From Kaistia dalseonensis (GTDB lineage: Bacteria > Pseudomonadota > Alphaproteobacteria > Rhizobiales > Kaistiaceae), in contig NZ_JAUSVO010000004.1 of NCBI RefSeq assembly GCF_030814715.1, positions 1 to 64,000 of the forward strand: a stretch of DNA of 64,000 nucleotides, written 5' to 3'. The notes beneath the pieces were generated by a model. The model ran no database searches and was not told the DNA's origin. It saw only the letters and a program-made list of their open reading frames with translations. How positions within the stretch are numbered: the stretch's first letter is position 1; every line of letters begins with the position of its first letter. The translations under genes and the position numbers were made by a program. Of this stretch, positions 28,132-37,012 are shown piece by piece.

Positions 28132-28457
28132 GATCGTCTCCGTTTGAGCGCAACACGCGCTTTGAGGCCGGCCCATATTGAGAGGGTCGGCGGGTGTCTG
28201 GAGGCCGGCATCGTATTCGGGGCACCGGCCGGGATATGGCGCGCCGCCCCGTCGGCCGCAGAGCTAGAATTCCCCTGGCCGGGACGGGTTCCGCTTTAGG
28301 CGCGATCGTTCGAGAGCGGACGGACGCGCCGTCGCGATCGGCGGAGGACCGGGGCCGAGGAGCGTGTGGAGAGGGAAGGGTGTTGCAGGTCGCCCCGGGT
28401 GCGTTCATTCCGGCATCGACGGAGCGCTGATCTGCTTCTGCGCCGAAGGCGCGCGTC

Positions 28458-29438
28458 TCAGTTCACGCCGAACCGCTGGCGATATTCATTGGGCGTCAGT
28501 CCGGTGACACGCTGGAACAGCCTGCGGAAGGCGGAGGGGTCGCTATAGCCGACCTGCCAGGCGATCTGTTCGACCGAGCGATTGCTGAGTTCGAGCGCCT
28601 CGCGCGCCTTGGATATGCGGATCTGCTGCGCATATTCGGTCGGCCGCAATCCTGTCGCCTTGCGAAACCGGCGCAGGAAGGTCCGCTCCTCCAGCTCCGC
28701 CCGCCGCGCCAGCTCCGGCACGGACACCTCCTTGGCGCTGGTCGCATGCATCCAGTGCTGTGACCTCAGTATGGCGAGATCGCCATGATCGCGGCGGGGC
28801 AGGAAGTGGCGATAGGGCTGTTGCGTGCGGCCCGGAGGATCGGCGAGCAGAAAGCGCGCTGTATCGAGCATGATGCTCGGCCCCATGAAGCGCTCCACGA
28901 GCGAGAGGCCGAGATCGGTCCAGGCCAAGATGCCGCCGGCGGTTATGACGTCCCCGTCATCGATCATGATGCGATCGACATCGACCCGAATCGTCGGGAA
29001 GCGGCGGGCGAGTTCTTCCGCGAAGGCCCAATGGGTCGTCACCTCGCGCCCGTCCAGCAGCCCGGCCTCGCCCAGCACGAAGGCCCCCGCGCAGACCGAG
29101 CAGATCGTGGCGCCGCCGGCATGATGGTCGAGCAGCCAGCCTGAAAAGCCGCTCATCGACTGCATTTTCTCCGGCATGATCAGGCTGGGCGGCGCGATCA
29201 GATGCGAGAGCTTGTGCGGCTGGCCCGGATGGCTGTCATAGACACAGCCGATCACGCCATCCACGGGGTCGCGGCGCCAGTGACTGACACGGATGGCGGT
29301 CGGCCGCGATTGCGCCTGCGCCTCGGATATTTCGCTCGCTATGCGGAAGAGGTCGGTCAGGCCGTAGACGGCGGCCAGCTGGGAGTCGGGATAGATGACG
29401 AGCCCTATATCGGCAACGATCTTGGGTTGTTCCGGCAT
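28458..29438 (-). CDS. GlxA-family AraC-type transcriptional regulator
   Basis: A 326-residue protein fusing an N-terminal DJ-1/PfpI-like domain (about residues 5-185), with the elbow [26 protein letters not shown], to a C-terminal AraC/XylS domain (about 225-326) ending [37 protein letters not shown]. Such GlxA-type regulators sense amino-acid or betaine-like compounds. It is divergent from the haloperoxidase-like hydrolase gene with 113 nt between starts, making that gene a likely target. The ligand is unknown. Confidence 0.9.
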   Translation of the reverse strand: MPEQPKIVADIGLVIYPDSQLAAVYGLTDLFRIASEISEAQAQSRPTAIRVSHWRRDPVDGVIGCVYDSHPGQPHKLSHLIAPPSLIMPEKMQSMSGFSGWLLDHHAGGATICSVCAGAFVLGEAGLLDGREVTTHWAFAEELARRFPTIRVDVDRIMIDDGDVITAGGILAWTDLGLSLVERFMGPSIMLDTARFLLADPPGRTQQPYRHFLPRRDHGDLAILRSQHWMHATSAKEVSVPELARRAELEERTFLRRFRKATGLRPTEYAQQIRISKAREALELSNRSVEQIAWQVGYSDPSAFRRLFQRVTGLTPNEYRQRFGVN

Positions 29439-29551
29439 TTGTCAGTTTCGTCTCGCACATTGTCGCATCCGCCAAGTGGCAGCATGCCTCAACACGCTTA
29501 TCCAGTCTACGCGCCGCGGTAATCATGCCGCTTCAGTCGAAGGAAAATACG

Positions 29552-30388
29552 ATGAGCACAATCGTCACCAAGGACGGCACCGAGATCTTCTACAAGGATT
29601 GGGGTCCCAAGGATGCGCAGCCGATCGTCTTCCATCATGGCTGGCCGCTGAGCGCCGATGACTGGGACGCCCAGATGACGTTCTTTCTGCAGAACGGCTA
29701 TCGTGTCGTCGCCCATGACCGCCGTGGCCATGGTCGCTCGCAGCAGGTCTCCGACGGACACGATATGGACCATTACGCCGCCGACGCGTTTGCCGTCGTC
29801 GAGCATCTCGACCTGAGAAATGCCGTCCATATCGGCCACTCCACCGGTGGCGGCGAGGTTGCCCGCTATGTCGCCAGGCATGGCCAGCCGGCCGGCCGCG
29901 TCGCCAAGGCGGTGCTCGTCTCCGCCGTGCCGCCGCTGATGCTGAAGACGGAGGCCAATCCCGAGGGCCTGCCGCTCGAAGTGTTCGACGGCTTCCGCAA
30001 AGCCACCGCCGAAAATCGCGCCCAGTTCTTCCTCGATGTTCCGGCCGGCCCGTTCTACGGCTTCAACCGCGAGGGCGCGACGGTCTATCCGGGCGTGGTC
30101 AATAATTGGTGGCGCCAGGGCATGATGGGCAGCGCCAAGGCTCATTACGACGGCATCAAGGCCTTCTCCGAGACCGACCAGACCGAGGATCTCAAGGCCA
30201 TCATCGTACCGACCCTCGTGCTCCATGGCGATGACGACCAGATCGTCCCAATCGCCGATTCCGCGCTGAAGGCGGTCAAGCTGCTGAAGAACGGCACGCT
30301 CAAGGTCTACAAGGGCTATCCGCACGGCATGCTCACCACCCATGCCGAGGTGATCAACCCGGACCTGCTCGCCTTCATCAAGGGCTGA
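29552..30388 (+). CDS. Alpha/beta hydrolase, cofactor-free haloperoxidase/perhydrolase type
   Basis: A 278-residue alpha/beta hydrolase close to the non-haem chloroperoxidases. The nucleophile serine is about residue 97 in [12 protein letters not shown], the oxyanion region is [11 protein letters not shown], the acid is in HGDDDQIVP, and the base is the histidine in KGYPHGM near the end. [11 protein letters not shown] is typical. These enzymes hydrolyse esters and, with an organic acid and peroxide, form peracids in vitro. AAGGAAA precedes the ATG at 29552. The gene is divergent from the GlxA-type regulator and closed by a strong hairpin. Confidence 0.9.
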   Translation: MSTIVTKDGTEIFYKDWGPKDAQPIVFHHGWPLSADDWDAQMTFFLQNGYRVVAHDRRGHGRSQQVSDGHDMDHYAADAFAVVEHLDLRNAVHIGHSTGGGEVARYVARHGQPAGRVAKAVLVSAVPPLMLKTEANPEGLPLEVFDGFRKATAENRAQFFLDVPAGPFYGFNREGATVYPGVVNNWWRQGMMGSAKAHYDGIKAFSETDQTEDLKAIIVPTLVLHGDDDQIVPIADSALKAVKLLKNGTLKVYKGYPHGMLTTHAEVINPDLLAFIKG

Positions 30389-30404
30389 GGCCAGCGAACG
30401 CACG

Positions 30405-30442
30405 GTCCCTGCCGGATCGGCCTGACCTGATCCGGCAGGGAC
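30405..30442 (+). terminator. Perfect 14-bp hairpin after the haloperoxidase-like gene
   Basis: GTCCCTGCCGGATC and GATCCGGCAGGGAC pair perfectly over 14 bp with a 10-nt loop, starting 16 nt past the stop. No T-run follows, but the stem is strong enough to mark the transcript end. Confidence 0.7.
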
Positions 30443-30627
30443 GATCATGCCCGCCGCGCCGAGAATGAGGCGGGGCGGGACAATCATGCCGTCGGACCTG
30501 CGGCGTCCGTCTCTCGCGCCTCATCTGATCGATTGGCGCGGCCACATTTTTTACCTCTTTGCGCGCTGATGTTCGCCGATGCCCGGCCGCATGCGGTGCC
30601 GGGCTTTCGTTTCAAGCCGGGGGTATC

Positions 30628-31848
30628 ATGCCGATCCTATCAAGGGCGCTCGCCGCGTTCGCCTTGCTCTGCCAACTCGCCCTCATGCCGATGGTGGCGC
30701 GAGCCGAGGAGACCGGACCGATCCAGGTCAATTCGGGCGTCAGCTATGAGTTTATCGGCCGTTGGGATGTCGACCGTCTCAACGAGATCCTGACCGTCGA
30801 TACGCCCAAATTCTTCGGCGTATCCGTCAAATACACGCCGGCAAAGAATGCCGTCCGGCTCTACCGCATCACCTACTCGTCGGTCGTGCCCGAGCGGGGT
30901 AACAAGCCGATCGTCGCGACCGGGCTACTCGCCTTGCCCGATATCGCCGGCAGCAGCCTTCCACTGGTCTCCTACCAGCACGGCACCGTTTACGGCAGAG
31001 AGCAGGTGCCGTCTTTCCCGGACCAGTCGCCCGAGACGCAGCTGATGATCGCGCAGTTCGCCGGCGAGGGCTATGCGCTGATCGGCGCCGACTATTTCGG
31101 CATGGGCCAATCGACCGAGCCGGAAGGCTATATGGTCAAGGCGAGCCACCAGCAGGCGAGCTACGACATGTTGCTCGCGAGCCGCGCCGTGCTCGACCAT
31201 ATGAAGATCGCCACGTCGAAGCTCTTCATCGGCGGCTGGTCGCAGGGCGGCTTCGTCACGATGGCCTTCCTGGAGAAACTCGAGAATGCGGGCGTCGCTG
31301 TCGCCGCTGCCGCAACGGCCTCCGCGCCGGTCGATGTCTCCGTCGCACTCAACGGCTTCCTGAGCTTCCCGCGCAAGAACGATGCGGATTGGGTCTCGAC
31401 CCTCTTCATCCTCTCGTCCTTCTCATTCGAGAATTACTATGGCGTGCCGGGCCTCGCGCGCTCGCTTCTGACCGACGAATATTACGACGTCTCGAAGAAG
31501 GCCTATGAGCGCCAGCCCTTCGACGCGAAGGACATTCCGACCGACCTGCACAAGCTGATCCGGCCGGAATATTTCAATGCGCAGTTCTTCGCCGAATCCG
31601 CCTATGGCCGGCTCGTCGCGGCGACGCAGGCCTATCGTTGGATCATCAAGACGCCGGTGCACAACTATTATGGCGAGGCCGACGAGGCGATCACTCCCGG
31701 CCTTGGCCGCCTTGTCATGACGTATCAGCACGCAATCGGCAGCGGCAACGACAAGGTCGAAGCCATCTCGACGGGCGAGACGTCCCATCGCGGTACCTAC
31801 GCAACTGCCGTGCCGCAGTGGAAGGTCTGGTTCGACGGATTGCAGTAG
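30628..31848 (+). CDS. Exported alpha/beta hydrolase (secretory lipase-like)
   Basis: A 406-residue protein with a signal peptide (MPILSRALAAFALLCQLALMPMVARA). The mature part is an alpha/beta hydrolase: LVSYQHGTVYGREQVPS forms the oxyanion side, ALIGADYFGMGQS follows, and GGWSQGGFVTMAF holds the serine. NYYGEADEAITPG and SHRGTY near the end supply the acid and histidine. The layout is like secretory lipases and prolyl-peptidase-like esterases. The ATG at 30628 follows GGGGG. It probably acts in the periplasm or outside; the substrate is unknown. Confidence 0.82.
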   Translation: MPILSRALAAFALLCQLALMPMVARAEETGPIQVNSGVSYEFIGRWDVDRLNEILTVDTPKFFGVSVKYTPAKNAVRLYRITYSSVVPERGNKPIVATGLLALPDIAGSSLPLVSYQHGTVYGREQVPSFPDQSPETQLMIAQFAGEGYALIGADYFGMGQSTEPEGYMVKASHQQASYDMLLASRAVLDHMKIATSKLFIGGWSQGGFVTMAFLEKLENAGVAVAAAATASAPVDVSVALNGFLSFPRKNDADWVSTLFILSSFSFENYYGVPGLARSLLTDEYYDVSKKAYERQPFDAKDIPTDLHKLIRPEYFNAQFFAESAYGRLVAATQAYRWIIKTPVHNYYGEADEAITPGLGRLVMTYQHAIGSGNDKVEAISTGETSHRGTYATAVPQWKVWFDGLQ

Positions 31849-31859
31849 CCAGAACGAAT

Positions 31860-31918
31860 GCGGCCGGCCTGGCGCCGGCCGCCCTGACAAGGAGCCGATC
31901 CGCGTCGTCGGATCGGCT
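31860..31918. terminator. Two hairpins between convergent genes
   Basis: GCGGCCGGC/GCCGGCCGC (31860-31868 and 31874-31882, 5-nt loop) and AGCCGATCCG/CGGATCGGCT (31893-31902 and 31909-31918, 6-nt loop) are both perfect. They fill the gap between the lipase-like gene (plus) and hsp20 (minus) and probably serve both directions. Confidence 0.7.
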
Positions 31919-31930
31919 GCGCCGTGACGA

Positions 31931-32461
31931 TCAGGCCGCCTTGACGGCGATCTTCTTCTCGGCCTGCTGGGCCTGCGCCGTCTTCGGCAGTTTCACGGTC
32001 AGCACGCCCTTGGCGAAGGTCGCCTCGATCTTTTCGGCGTCGACCCCATCGGGCACGCGGAAAGAGCGGACAAAGGAACCATAGCGCCGCTCGGACAGGT
32101 AATAGTCGCCTTCGCGTTGCTCGGTTTCGTCCTTTTTCTCGCCCTTGATCGTCAGCGTACCGTTGGCGAGCTTGACCTCGATATCCTTGTCGTCGAGACC
32201 GGGCAGTTCGGCGGTGATTTCATAGGCCTTGCCACGCTCGGCGAAATCGACCGCGGGCGTCATCGCCCACGCGGCCTCGCGCGGCTGGAAGAGGTCGAGC
32301 GCCGACCGGCCGAAGGGCAGCCGCGGCGAGCGGAGCCCGAACCCTTCGAACAACTGATCGATTTCGCGGCGCAAGGTATCGAAAGCGCCCCATTCGGCCA
32401 GATGGGCCGGAGCGGGGGCCTTGCTCTCGGTCTTGACGGGCAGCTTGGTTGGTTCAGCCAT
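31931..32461 (-). CDS. Hsp20/alpha-crystallin family small heat shock protein
   Basis: A 176-residue small heat shock protein. The alpha-crystallin domain runs from about residue 70 to 165, with AVDFAERGKAYEITAELPGLDDKDIEVKLANGTLTIKGEKK and the closing ATFAKGVLTVKLPK. The N-terminal part (WGAFDTLRREIDQLFEGF) resembles rhizobial class A Hsp20. It holds unfolding proteins in the cytoplasm without ATP. AAGGAGAG precedes the ATG at 32461. An Fnr/FixK-like box lies about 125 nt upstream, suggesting low-oxygen control; no ROSE-type RNA element was recognised. Confidence 0.93.
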   Translation of the reverse strand: MAEPTKLPVKTESKAPAPAHLAEWGAFDTLRREIDQLFEGFGLRSPRLPFGRSALDLFQPREAAWAMTPAVDFAERGKAYEITAELPGLDDKDIEVKLANGTLTIKGEKKDETEQREGDYYLSERRYGSFVRSFRVPDGVDAEKIEATFAKGVLTVKLPKTAQAQQAEKKIAVKAA

Positions 32462-32586
32462 GACAGACTCTCCTTGAATGGAAACGTCAATCGGCGATCG
32501 GGCGGAGCGCTCAGGCGCCCCGCGTCTGCGGTCGTCCACACGCATTGTGTGTGCCGCAATATGAACGCGCTGCAGCGCTTCTGCCC

Positions 32587-32600
32587 TTGATCCAGGTCAA
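32587..32600. promoter_or_regulatory. Fnr/FixK-like box upstream of hsp20
   Basis: TTGATCCAGGTCAA matches TTGAT-N4-ATCAA with one mismatch and lies 126-139 nt before the hsp20 start. The position suits an activator site if the transcript begins about 85 nt before the gene. Confidence 0.55.
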
Positions 32601-32808
32601 TCGATCGGCACACCAGGACGGAGGGCGGATCGCCGCCGCCTGTGTGCGCAGTCCTTGCGCTGGACGGTCAGCGAACCAGACCTGGTGCCGGATGGCGCTG
32701 CGGCTCGCGGGAGAGCGGTTGCGCGCCCGTCGCCTGTGCAAGTCGCCCGAGCCGTCATGGCGAGCGGTCGCATAGTCCGATAGTCCTTGAAGTTCAACGA
32801 GTTGCCGA

Positions 32809-33093
32809 TCAGGACGATACATCGTCGTCAATCTCACCAGAGCGGATCTCGATAATAAGGAATATGATATAATAATATCTAATATTGGTATTCATGATTA
32901 TTGGATAGATTTCAGTTGAGGTAAATATATGGGCTGAGATCGCGTTCAATTGAACTTGTTTATCCGCGGATGGTATTTCGGGTATCCTTTCCATGATGTC
33001 GCTTGAAACGACAGGCGGCGTCTGTTGCGTCGGCCCCCGTCTGAAGATCAATCAGATGGTCGGGTGCTTGTTTGACGATCATGGGAGGATGAA
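32809..33093. promoter_or_regulatory. AT-rich block with 12-bp palindrome before the arylsulfatase gene
   Basis: Between about 32845 and 32960 the base composition falls far below the surrounding GC level. A perfect palindrome GTTCAATTGAAC is at 32944-32955; its right half overlaps TTGAAC, followed 18 nt later by TATTTC, a weak -35/-10 pair. The sulfatase start is 139 nt on. A minus-strand frame of 80 codons crosses it but looks accidental. The wider gap from 32462 to 33093 holds no other gene. Confidence 0.5.
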
Positions 33094-34764
33094 ATGGTCC
33101 AAGGCGGCTTGTTGCACGGTCTCCGGGATTTTCTGGCTGATACCGGGGGCGGGCGAACGCGGTTGACGGCCTCGCTCGTCGCCGCGACGGCGCTCACGAT
33201 CGCCATGCCCGGCATGATGGGTGTGGCGGAGGCTCAGGCCAAGCCGCCCAACATCATCTTCATCATGGGCGACGACATTGGCTGGAGCAATATCGGCATC
33301 TACAATCAGGGCATCATGGCCGGGCGCACGCCCAATCTCGACCGTCTGGCCAATGATGGCATGCGCTTCACCGACTATTATGCCGAGGCGAGCTGCACGG
33401 CCGGGCGCGCCAATTTCATCACGGGTGAACTGCCGATCCGCACCGGAATGACCACGGTCGGCCAGGCGGGTTCGCCGATCGGCCTGCCCGACGAGGCCGT
33501 GACGCTTGCGACGACACTCAAGTCGATGGGCTATGCCACCGGGCAGTTCGGCAAGAACCATCTGGGCGATCTGAACAGGTTCCTGCCGACCGTCCACGGC
33601 TTCGACGAGTTCTTCGGCTATCTCTATCATCTCGATGCGATGGAGGATCCCGCGCATCCGAACTACCCGCAGGATCTTCGCGAGGCGATCGGTCCGCGCA
33701 ACATGGTCCATAGCTGGGCGACCGATGTCGACGACCCCACGGTGCAGCCGCGCTGGGGCAAGATCGGCAAGCAGAGGATCGAGGATGCCGGTCCGCTCTT
33801 CCCGCCGCGCATGGAGACGGTCGACGACGAAATCCTCGGCAACGCGCTGAAATTCGTCGACAAGGCGCGCGCCGACGGCAAGCCGTTCTTCCTCTGGCTC
33901 AACCCGACCCGCATGCATGTCGTGACGCATCTTTCCGACAAATACGAGAAGATGCGCAATTCGGTAAATGGCTGGAGCGAGCAGGAGGCCGGCATGGCCC
34001 AACTCGACGATATCGTCGGCTCGGTCATGCAATATGTCAGGGACAATGGCCTGGAGGGCGACACGATCATTGCCTTCTCGACTGATAATGGCGCCGAGAA
34101 CTTCACCTGGCCCGATGGCGGGCAGACGCCCTTTGCCGGCGGCAAGGGAACGGCGCTGGAAGGCGGCTTCCGCGTGCCCGCGATCATCAAATGGCCGGGC
34201 AACGTGCCGGCGGGCAAGATCGAGAACGGGATCATGTCGGGGCTCGACTGGTTCCCGACCTTCGTAGCGGCGGCCGGCAACCCCAACATCGTCGATGAGC
34301 TGCTGGCCGGAAAGGAACTCGAAGGCCGGACCTACAAGGTTCATCTCGATGGCTACAACCAGATGAACCTGATTACCGGCAAGGGTCCCTCGGTTCGCCA
34401 CGACGTGTTCTATTTCACGGAGAGCACGCTTTCGGCGGTTCGGGTCGACGATTACAAATACCGCTTCACCGACCAGCCCGGTGGCTGGATCGGGGGAACG
34501 ATCAAGGTCGATTGGCCCATGATCACCAATCTGCGCCTCGATCCCTATGAGCGCACCGGCCTGCCCGAAGGGGCCAATGGATCGCTCAACTACTACAACT
34601 GGTTCGTCTACCAGTTCTGGCGGTTCCAGTTCGTCCAGCGCGAAATTGCCGAACTTGCGAAGACTGCGATTGATTTCCCGCCGATGCAGGCCGGCGCGAG
34701 CTTCAATCTCTCCGCCGTGAAGGAGCAGATCGACCGCGCAATGGCGGCCCGTACCGGCCAATAG
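33094..34764 (+). CDS. Arylsulfatase-family sulfatase, exported
   Basis: A 556-residue sulfatase. A hydrophobic N-terminal segment (TASLVAATALTIAMPGMMGVAEAQA, about residues 25-49) looks like a signal peptide with a long charged leader. Metal aspartates are in FIMGDDIGWSN (about 60-61). The formylglycine site is CTAGR at 101-105, fitting the C-x-A/P-x-R rule for oxidation of the cysteine by a formylglycine-generating enzyme. GKNHLGD, STDNGAENF and GGKGTALEGGFRVP follow in family order. It hydrolyses sulfate esters. GGGAGGATGAA precedes the ATG. No maturation enzyme gene is seen in the window. Confidence 0.92.
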   Translation: MVQGGLLHGLRDFLADTGGGRTRLTASLVAATALTIAMPGMMGVAEAQAKPPNIIFIMGDDIGWSNIGIYNQGIMAGRTPNLDRLANDGMRFTDYYAEASCTAGRANFITGELPIRTGMTTVGQAGSPIGLPDEAVTLATTLKSMGYATGQFGKNHLGDLNRFLPTVHGFDEFFGYLYHLDAMEDPAHPNYPQDLREAIGPRNMVHSWATDVDDPTVQPRWGKIGKQRIEDAGPLFPPRMETVDDEILGNALKFVDKARADGKPFFLWLNPTRMHVVTHLSDKYEKMRNSVNGWSEQEAGMAQLDDIVGSVMQYVRDNGLEGDTIIAFSTDNGAENFTWPDGGQTPFAGGKGTALEGGFRVPAIIKWPGNVPAGKIENGIMSGLDWFPTFVAAAGNPNIVDELLAGKELEGRTYKVHLDGYNQMNLITGKGPSVRHDVFYFTESTLSAVRVDDYKYRFTDQPGGWIGGTIKVDWPMITNLRLDPYERTGLPEGANGSLNYYNWFVYQFWRFQFVQREIAELAKTAIDFPPMQAGASFNLSAVKEQIDRAMAARTGQ

Positions 34765-34792
34765 GCTGGCCGCTCCCCCCCGCAGGCGGAAT

Positions 34793-34826
34793 GCCCGCTC
34801 GTCCCGAAAGGGGCGGGCGGGCTTTT
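34793..34826 (+). terminator. Rho-independent terminator after the sulfatase gene
   Basis: A 13-bp stem (34793-34805 with 34810-34822, including two G-T pairs) closed by a GAAA loop and followed directly by TTTT. This is the clearest intrinsic terminator in the window. Confidence 0.88.
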
Positions 34827-34910
34827 CACTAAGCGGGATTTGCGTTGCGCCAGCGACTGGCGTCCTATCGGCGACGGTCCGATATGGGACGGCCAGGTCA
34901 GGAGGCGTCG

Positions 34911-35363
34911 ATGCAGCGCGTAACGGTAACCCTCGACGATGAACTCATGGTCGAGCTCGACCGCATCATCGCCGCGCGGGGCTATCAGAACCGGTCCGAG
35001 GCGATCCGCGATCTGGCCCGCGCCGGGCTGAAGCTCGCAGCCCTCGAGACAGGGTCGGCGCAGAACTGCGTCGCCGTGCTCAGCTATGTCTATGATCATG
35101 ATGCCCGCGATCTCGCGCGGCGGCTGACCACGACCTTTCACGATCATCACGAGTTGACCGTCTCCAGCCTGCACGTCCATCTCGATCGCGACAATTGCCT
35201 GGAGATCGGCGTCCTGAAGGGGCCGACGGCGGCTGTCCAGCATTTTGCGGAACACGTCATCGCGGAGCGCGCCGTGCGGCACGGCAGCCTCCACCTCATT
35301 CCCGCGGCCGATGATACGCCTCCCCACGCGCACGCGCCGCACGCTGATCACACGCACGACTGA
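34911..35363 (+). CDS. nikR: NikR nickel-responsive regulator
   Basis: A 150-residue NikR. The N-terminal ribbon-helix-helix is [39 protein letters not shown]. The C-terminal ACT-like domain has all square-planar nickel ligands at E. coli positions shifted by one: His77, His88 and His90 in HVH, and Cys96 in [12 protein letters not shown] histidine-rich tail [12 protein letters not shown] may add metal affinity. AGGAGG precedes the ATG. NikR normally represses nickel uptake genes; none is next to it here, so its target is elsewhere or is a neighbouring gene. Confidence 0.93.
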   Translation: MQRVTVTLDDELMVELDRIIAARGYQNRSEAIRDLARAGLKLAALETGSAQNCVAVLSYVYDHDARDLARRLTTTFHDHHELTVSSLHVHLDRDNCLEIGVLKGPTAAVQHFAEHVIAERAVRHGSLHLIPAADDTPPHAHAPHADHTHD

Positions 35364-35415
35364 TGTGCGCCGGAGAGTGGCTCGCGGCGCAGCCCTTGCC
35401 TCGCGCCAGGAATAC

Positions 35416-35442
35416 CATCATTATACATATATATGCATGATG
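35416..35442. promoter_or_regulatory. Palindromic AT-rich site at the MocR start
   Basis: CATCAT (35416-35421) and ATGATG (35437-35442) flank a TA-rich core that contains the self-complementary CATATATATG (35426-35435). It covers an ATG at 35433 and ends just upstream of the ATG at 35454, suiting autoregulation by the MocR protein. Confidence 0.5.
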
Positions 35443-35453
35443 AGGTGTGCGTG

Positions 35454-36851
35454 ATGGTTCATACCGAGACAGCGGCGAACTGGCTGCCTGCGATCGACAA
35501 GGCGGCAGGGCCGGTCTATCTCGCCATTGCCGACGCGCTCGCCGCCGATATCGCGTCGGGGCGTCTCCAGGCGGGTGGCCGCCTGCCGCCGCAACGGACG
35601 CTGGCCGATCAGCTCGGCATCGATTTCACGACGGTAAGCCGCGCCTATGCCGAGGCGCGGCGTCGCGGCCTCGTCGATGGCCGTGTCGGCCTCGGGACGT
35701 TCGTTCGGCCGCGCCGCGCCGCGATCACGGCTGAGGCGGCGAGCGGCCTGGTCGACATGAGCATGAACCTGCCGCCACGCTTCGATGATCCGGCGCTCTT
35801 CGACCGCATGTGGGCCCGGATCGACGATCTGAAGACCGATGGTGGGCTGGATCTGCTGTTGCGTTACCAGGAAGCCGGCGGCACGGGACGCGACCGGGCG
35901 GCAGGACGGCTCTGGCTGGCGCCGCGGTTCGGCGAAATCGCAGCCGAACGGGTGCTCGTCGCGCCCGGTGCGCAGGGGGCGCTCCTGGCGATTCTGGGAT
36001 TGCTGGCGGCGCCGGGCGACACGGTCTGCGCCGAGGCCCTGGCCTATCCCGGCTTTCGCGCCTTGGCGGCCCATCTGAAGATCCGCCTTGTCGGCGTGGC
36101 GATGGACGGGGAGGGAATCCTGCCCGATGCGTTCGAGGCGGCCTGCATCAAGGCGACGCCTAAGGCGCTCTACTGCAATCCCACGCTCCATAATCCGACA
36201 ACGGCGACGATGTCGCTGGCCCGCCGCGAAGCACTCGTCGCGATTGCCCGCCGCTATGGGGTCCCGATCATTGAGGATGACGCCTATGGCGCGCTGCCGC
36301 TGAGCCCGGTTCCTCCGCTCGCCTCGCTGGCGCCCGAACTCGTCTATCATGTCGCCGGCCTCGCCAAGAGCGTCTCGCCGGCACTGCGGATCGCCTATCT
36401 CGCTCTGCCCGATCATCGCACGGCGGCGCGGGTCGCGGCAGCCATCCGGGCGACGGCGGCCATGGCGTCTCCCCTTGGGGCGGCGATCGCCACCAACTGG
36501 ATCGAGGATGGCACGGCAGACATGATCCGCGCGGCGATCCGGGCCGAGACGATCGCGCGTCAGGCCTTGGCGTCCGAGATCCTGCCGCAGGAGAGCGCGA
36601 TCGCCGATCCCGAGGGCTTTCATGTCTGGCTGCGGCTGCCCGAACCGTGGACGCGCGGCGAGTTCATCGCACGCCTGCGCTCGGCCGGAATCGGCGTGGT
36701 CGGCAGCGACGCCTTCGCTCTCACCGCCCCGCCCGAGGCCGTTCGCCTCGGTCTCGGCGTGGCGGCGAGCCGCGAGAGCCTGCGGCAGAGCCTGCGGATC
36801 GTCGCTGACCTGCTCGACGAGCCGCCCGCCCTTTCGTCCATGGTCGTGTAG
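35454..36851 (+). CDS. MocR/GntR-type regulator with aminotransferase domain
   Basis: A 465-residue MocR protein. The N-terminal GntR winged helix (about residues 15-85) reads YLAIADALAADIASGRLQAGGRLPPQRTLADQLGIDFTTVSRAYAEARRRGLV. The fold-type I aminotransferase domain fills the rest, with PGAQGALLAILGLL, NPTLHNPTT, IIEDDAYGALP and the PLP lysine in HVAGLAKSVSPALRIAYL. Such proteins use PLP as effector and control vitamin B6 or amino-acid-related genes. I prefer ATG 35454 (GAGG upstream) to ATG 35433, which lies inside the palindrome. The target is unknown; the downstream DUF983 gene has a related palindrome in its promoter. Confidence 0.88.
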   Translation: MVHTETAANWLPAIDKAAGPVYLAIADALAADIASGRLQAGGRLPPQRTLADQLGIDFTTVSRAYAEARRRGLVDGRVGLGTFVRPRRAAITAEAASGLVDMSMNLPPRFDDPALFDRMWARIDDLKTDGGLDLLLRYQEAGGTGRDRAAGRLWLAPRFGEIAAERVLVAPGAQGALLAILGLLAAPGDTVCAEALAYPGFRALAAHLKIRLVGVAMDGEGILPDAFEAACIKATPKALYCNPTLHNPTTATMSLARREALVAIARRYGVPIIEDDAYGALPLSPVPPLASLAPELVYHVAGLAKSVSPALRIAYLALPDHRTAARVAAAIRATAAMASPLGAAIATNWIEDGTADMIRAAIRAETIARQALASEILPQESAIADPEGFHVWLRLPEPWTRGEFIARLRSAGIGVVGSDAFALTAPPEAVRLGLGVAASRESLRQSLRIVADLLDEPPALSSMVV

Positions 36852-36879
36852 GTCCGCGCTGGCGCCGCCTCGACTAATT

Positions 36880-36915
36880 GTATGTATGTCATGTTGACAA
36901 TGAATGCATACATAC
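36880..36915. promoter_or_regulatory. Inverted repeat around a -35 box before the DUF983 gene
   Basis: GTATGTATG (36880-36888) and CATACATAC (36907-36915) form a perfect 9-bp inverted repeat with an 18-nt centre that contains TTGACA (36894-36899), a consensus -35. ATGCAT in the right part also occurs in the MocR start palindrome. A repressor bound here would block the promoter. Confidence 0.55.
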
Positions 36916-37012
36916 GACATACACGAGGAAAGGACGGCGTGGGTTGCATGATGCCGTCACGGCTGGTTGGTCGTCCGTTTTTGGATCAGCCGCACAGAAA
37001 GGATGATCCCCC

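Noticed and set aside
32809-33051. Minus-strand frame of 80 codons in the AT-rich island
   Set aside because: The Ile/Tyr-rich sequence follows from the AT content. There is no ribosome site or similarity, and the region looks regulatory.
33079-34761. Minus-strand frame of 560 codons opposite the sulfatase gene
   Set aside because: It mirrors the sulfatase reading frame, and the sulfatase has motifs, ribosome site and terminator.
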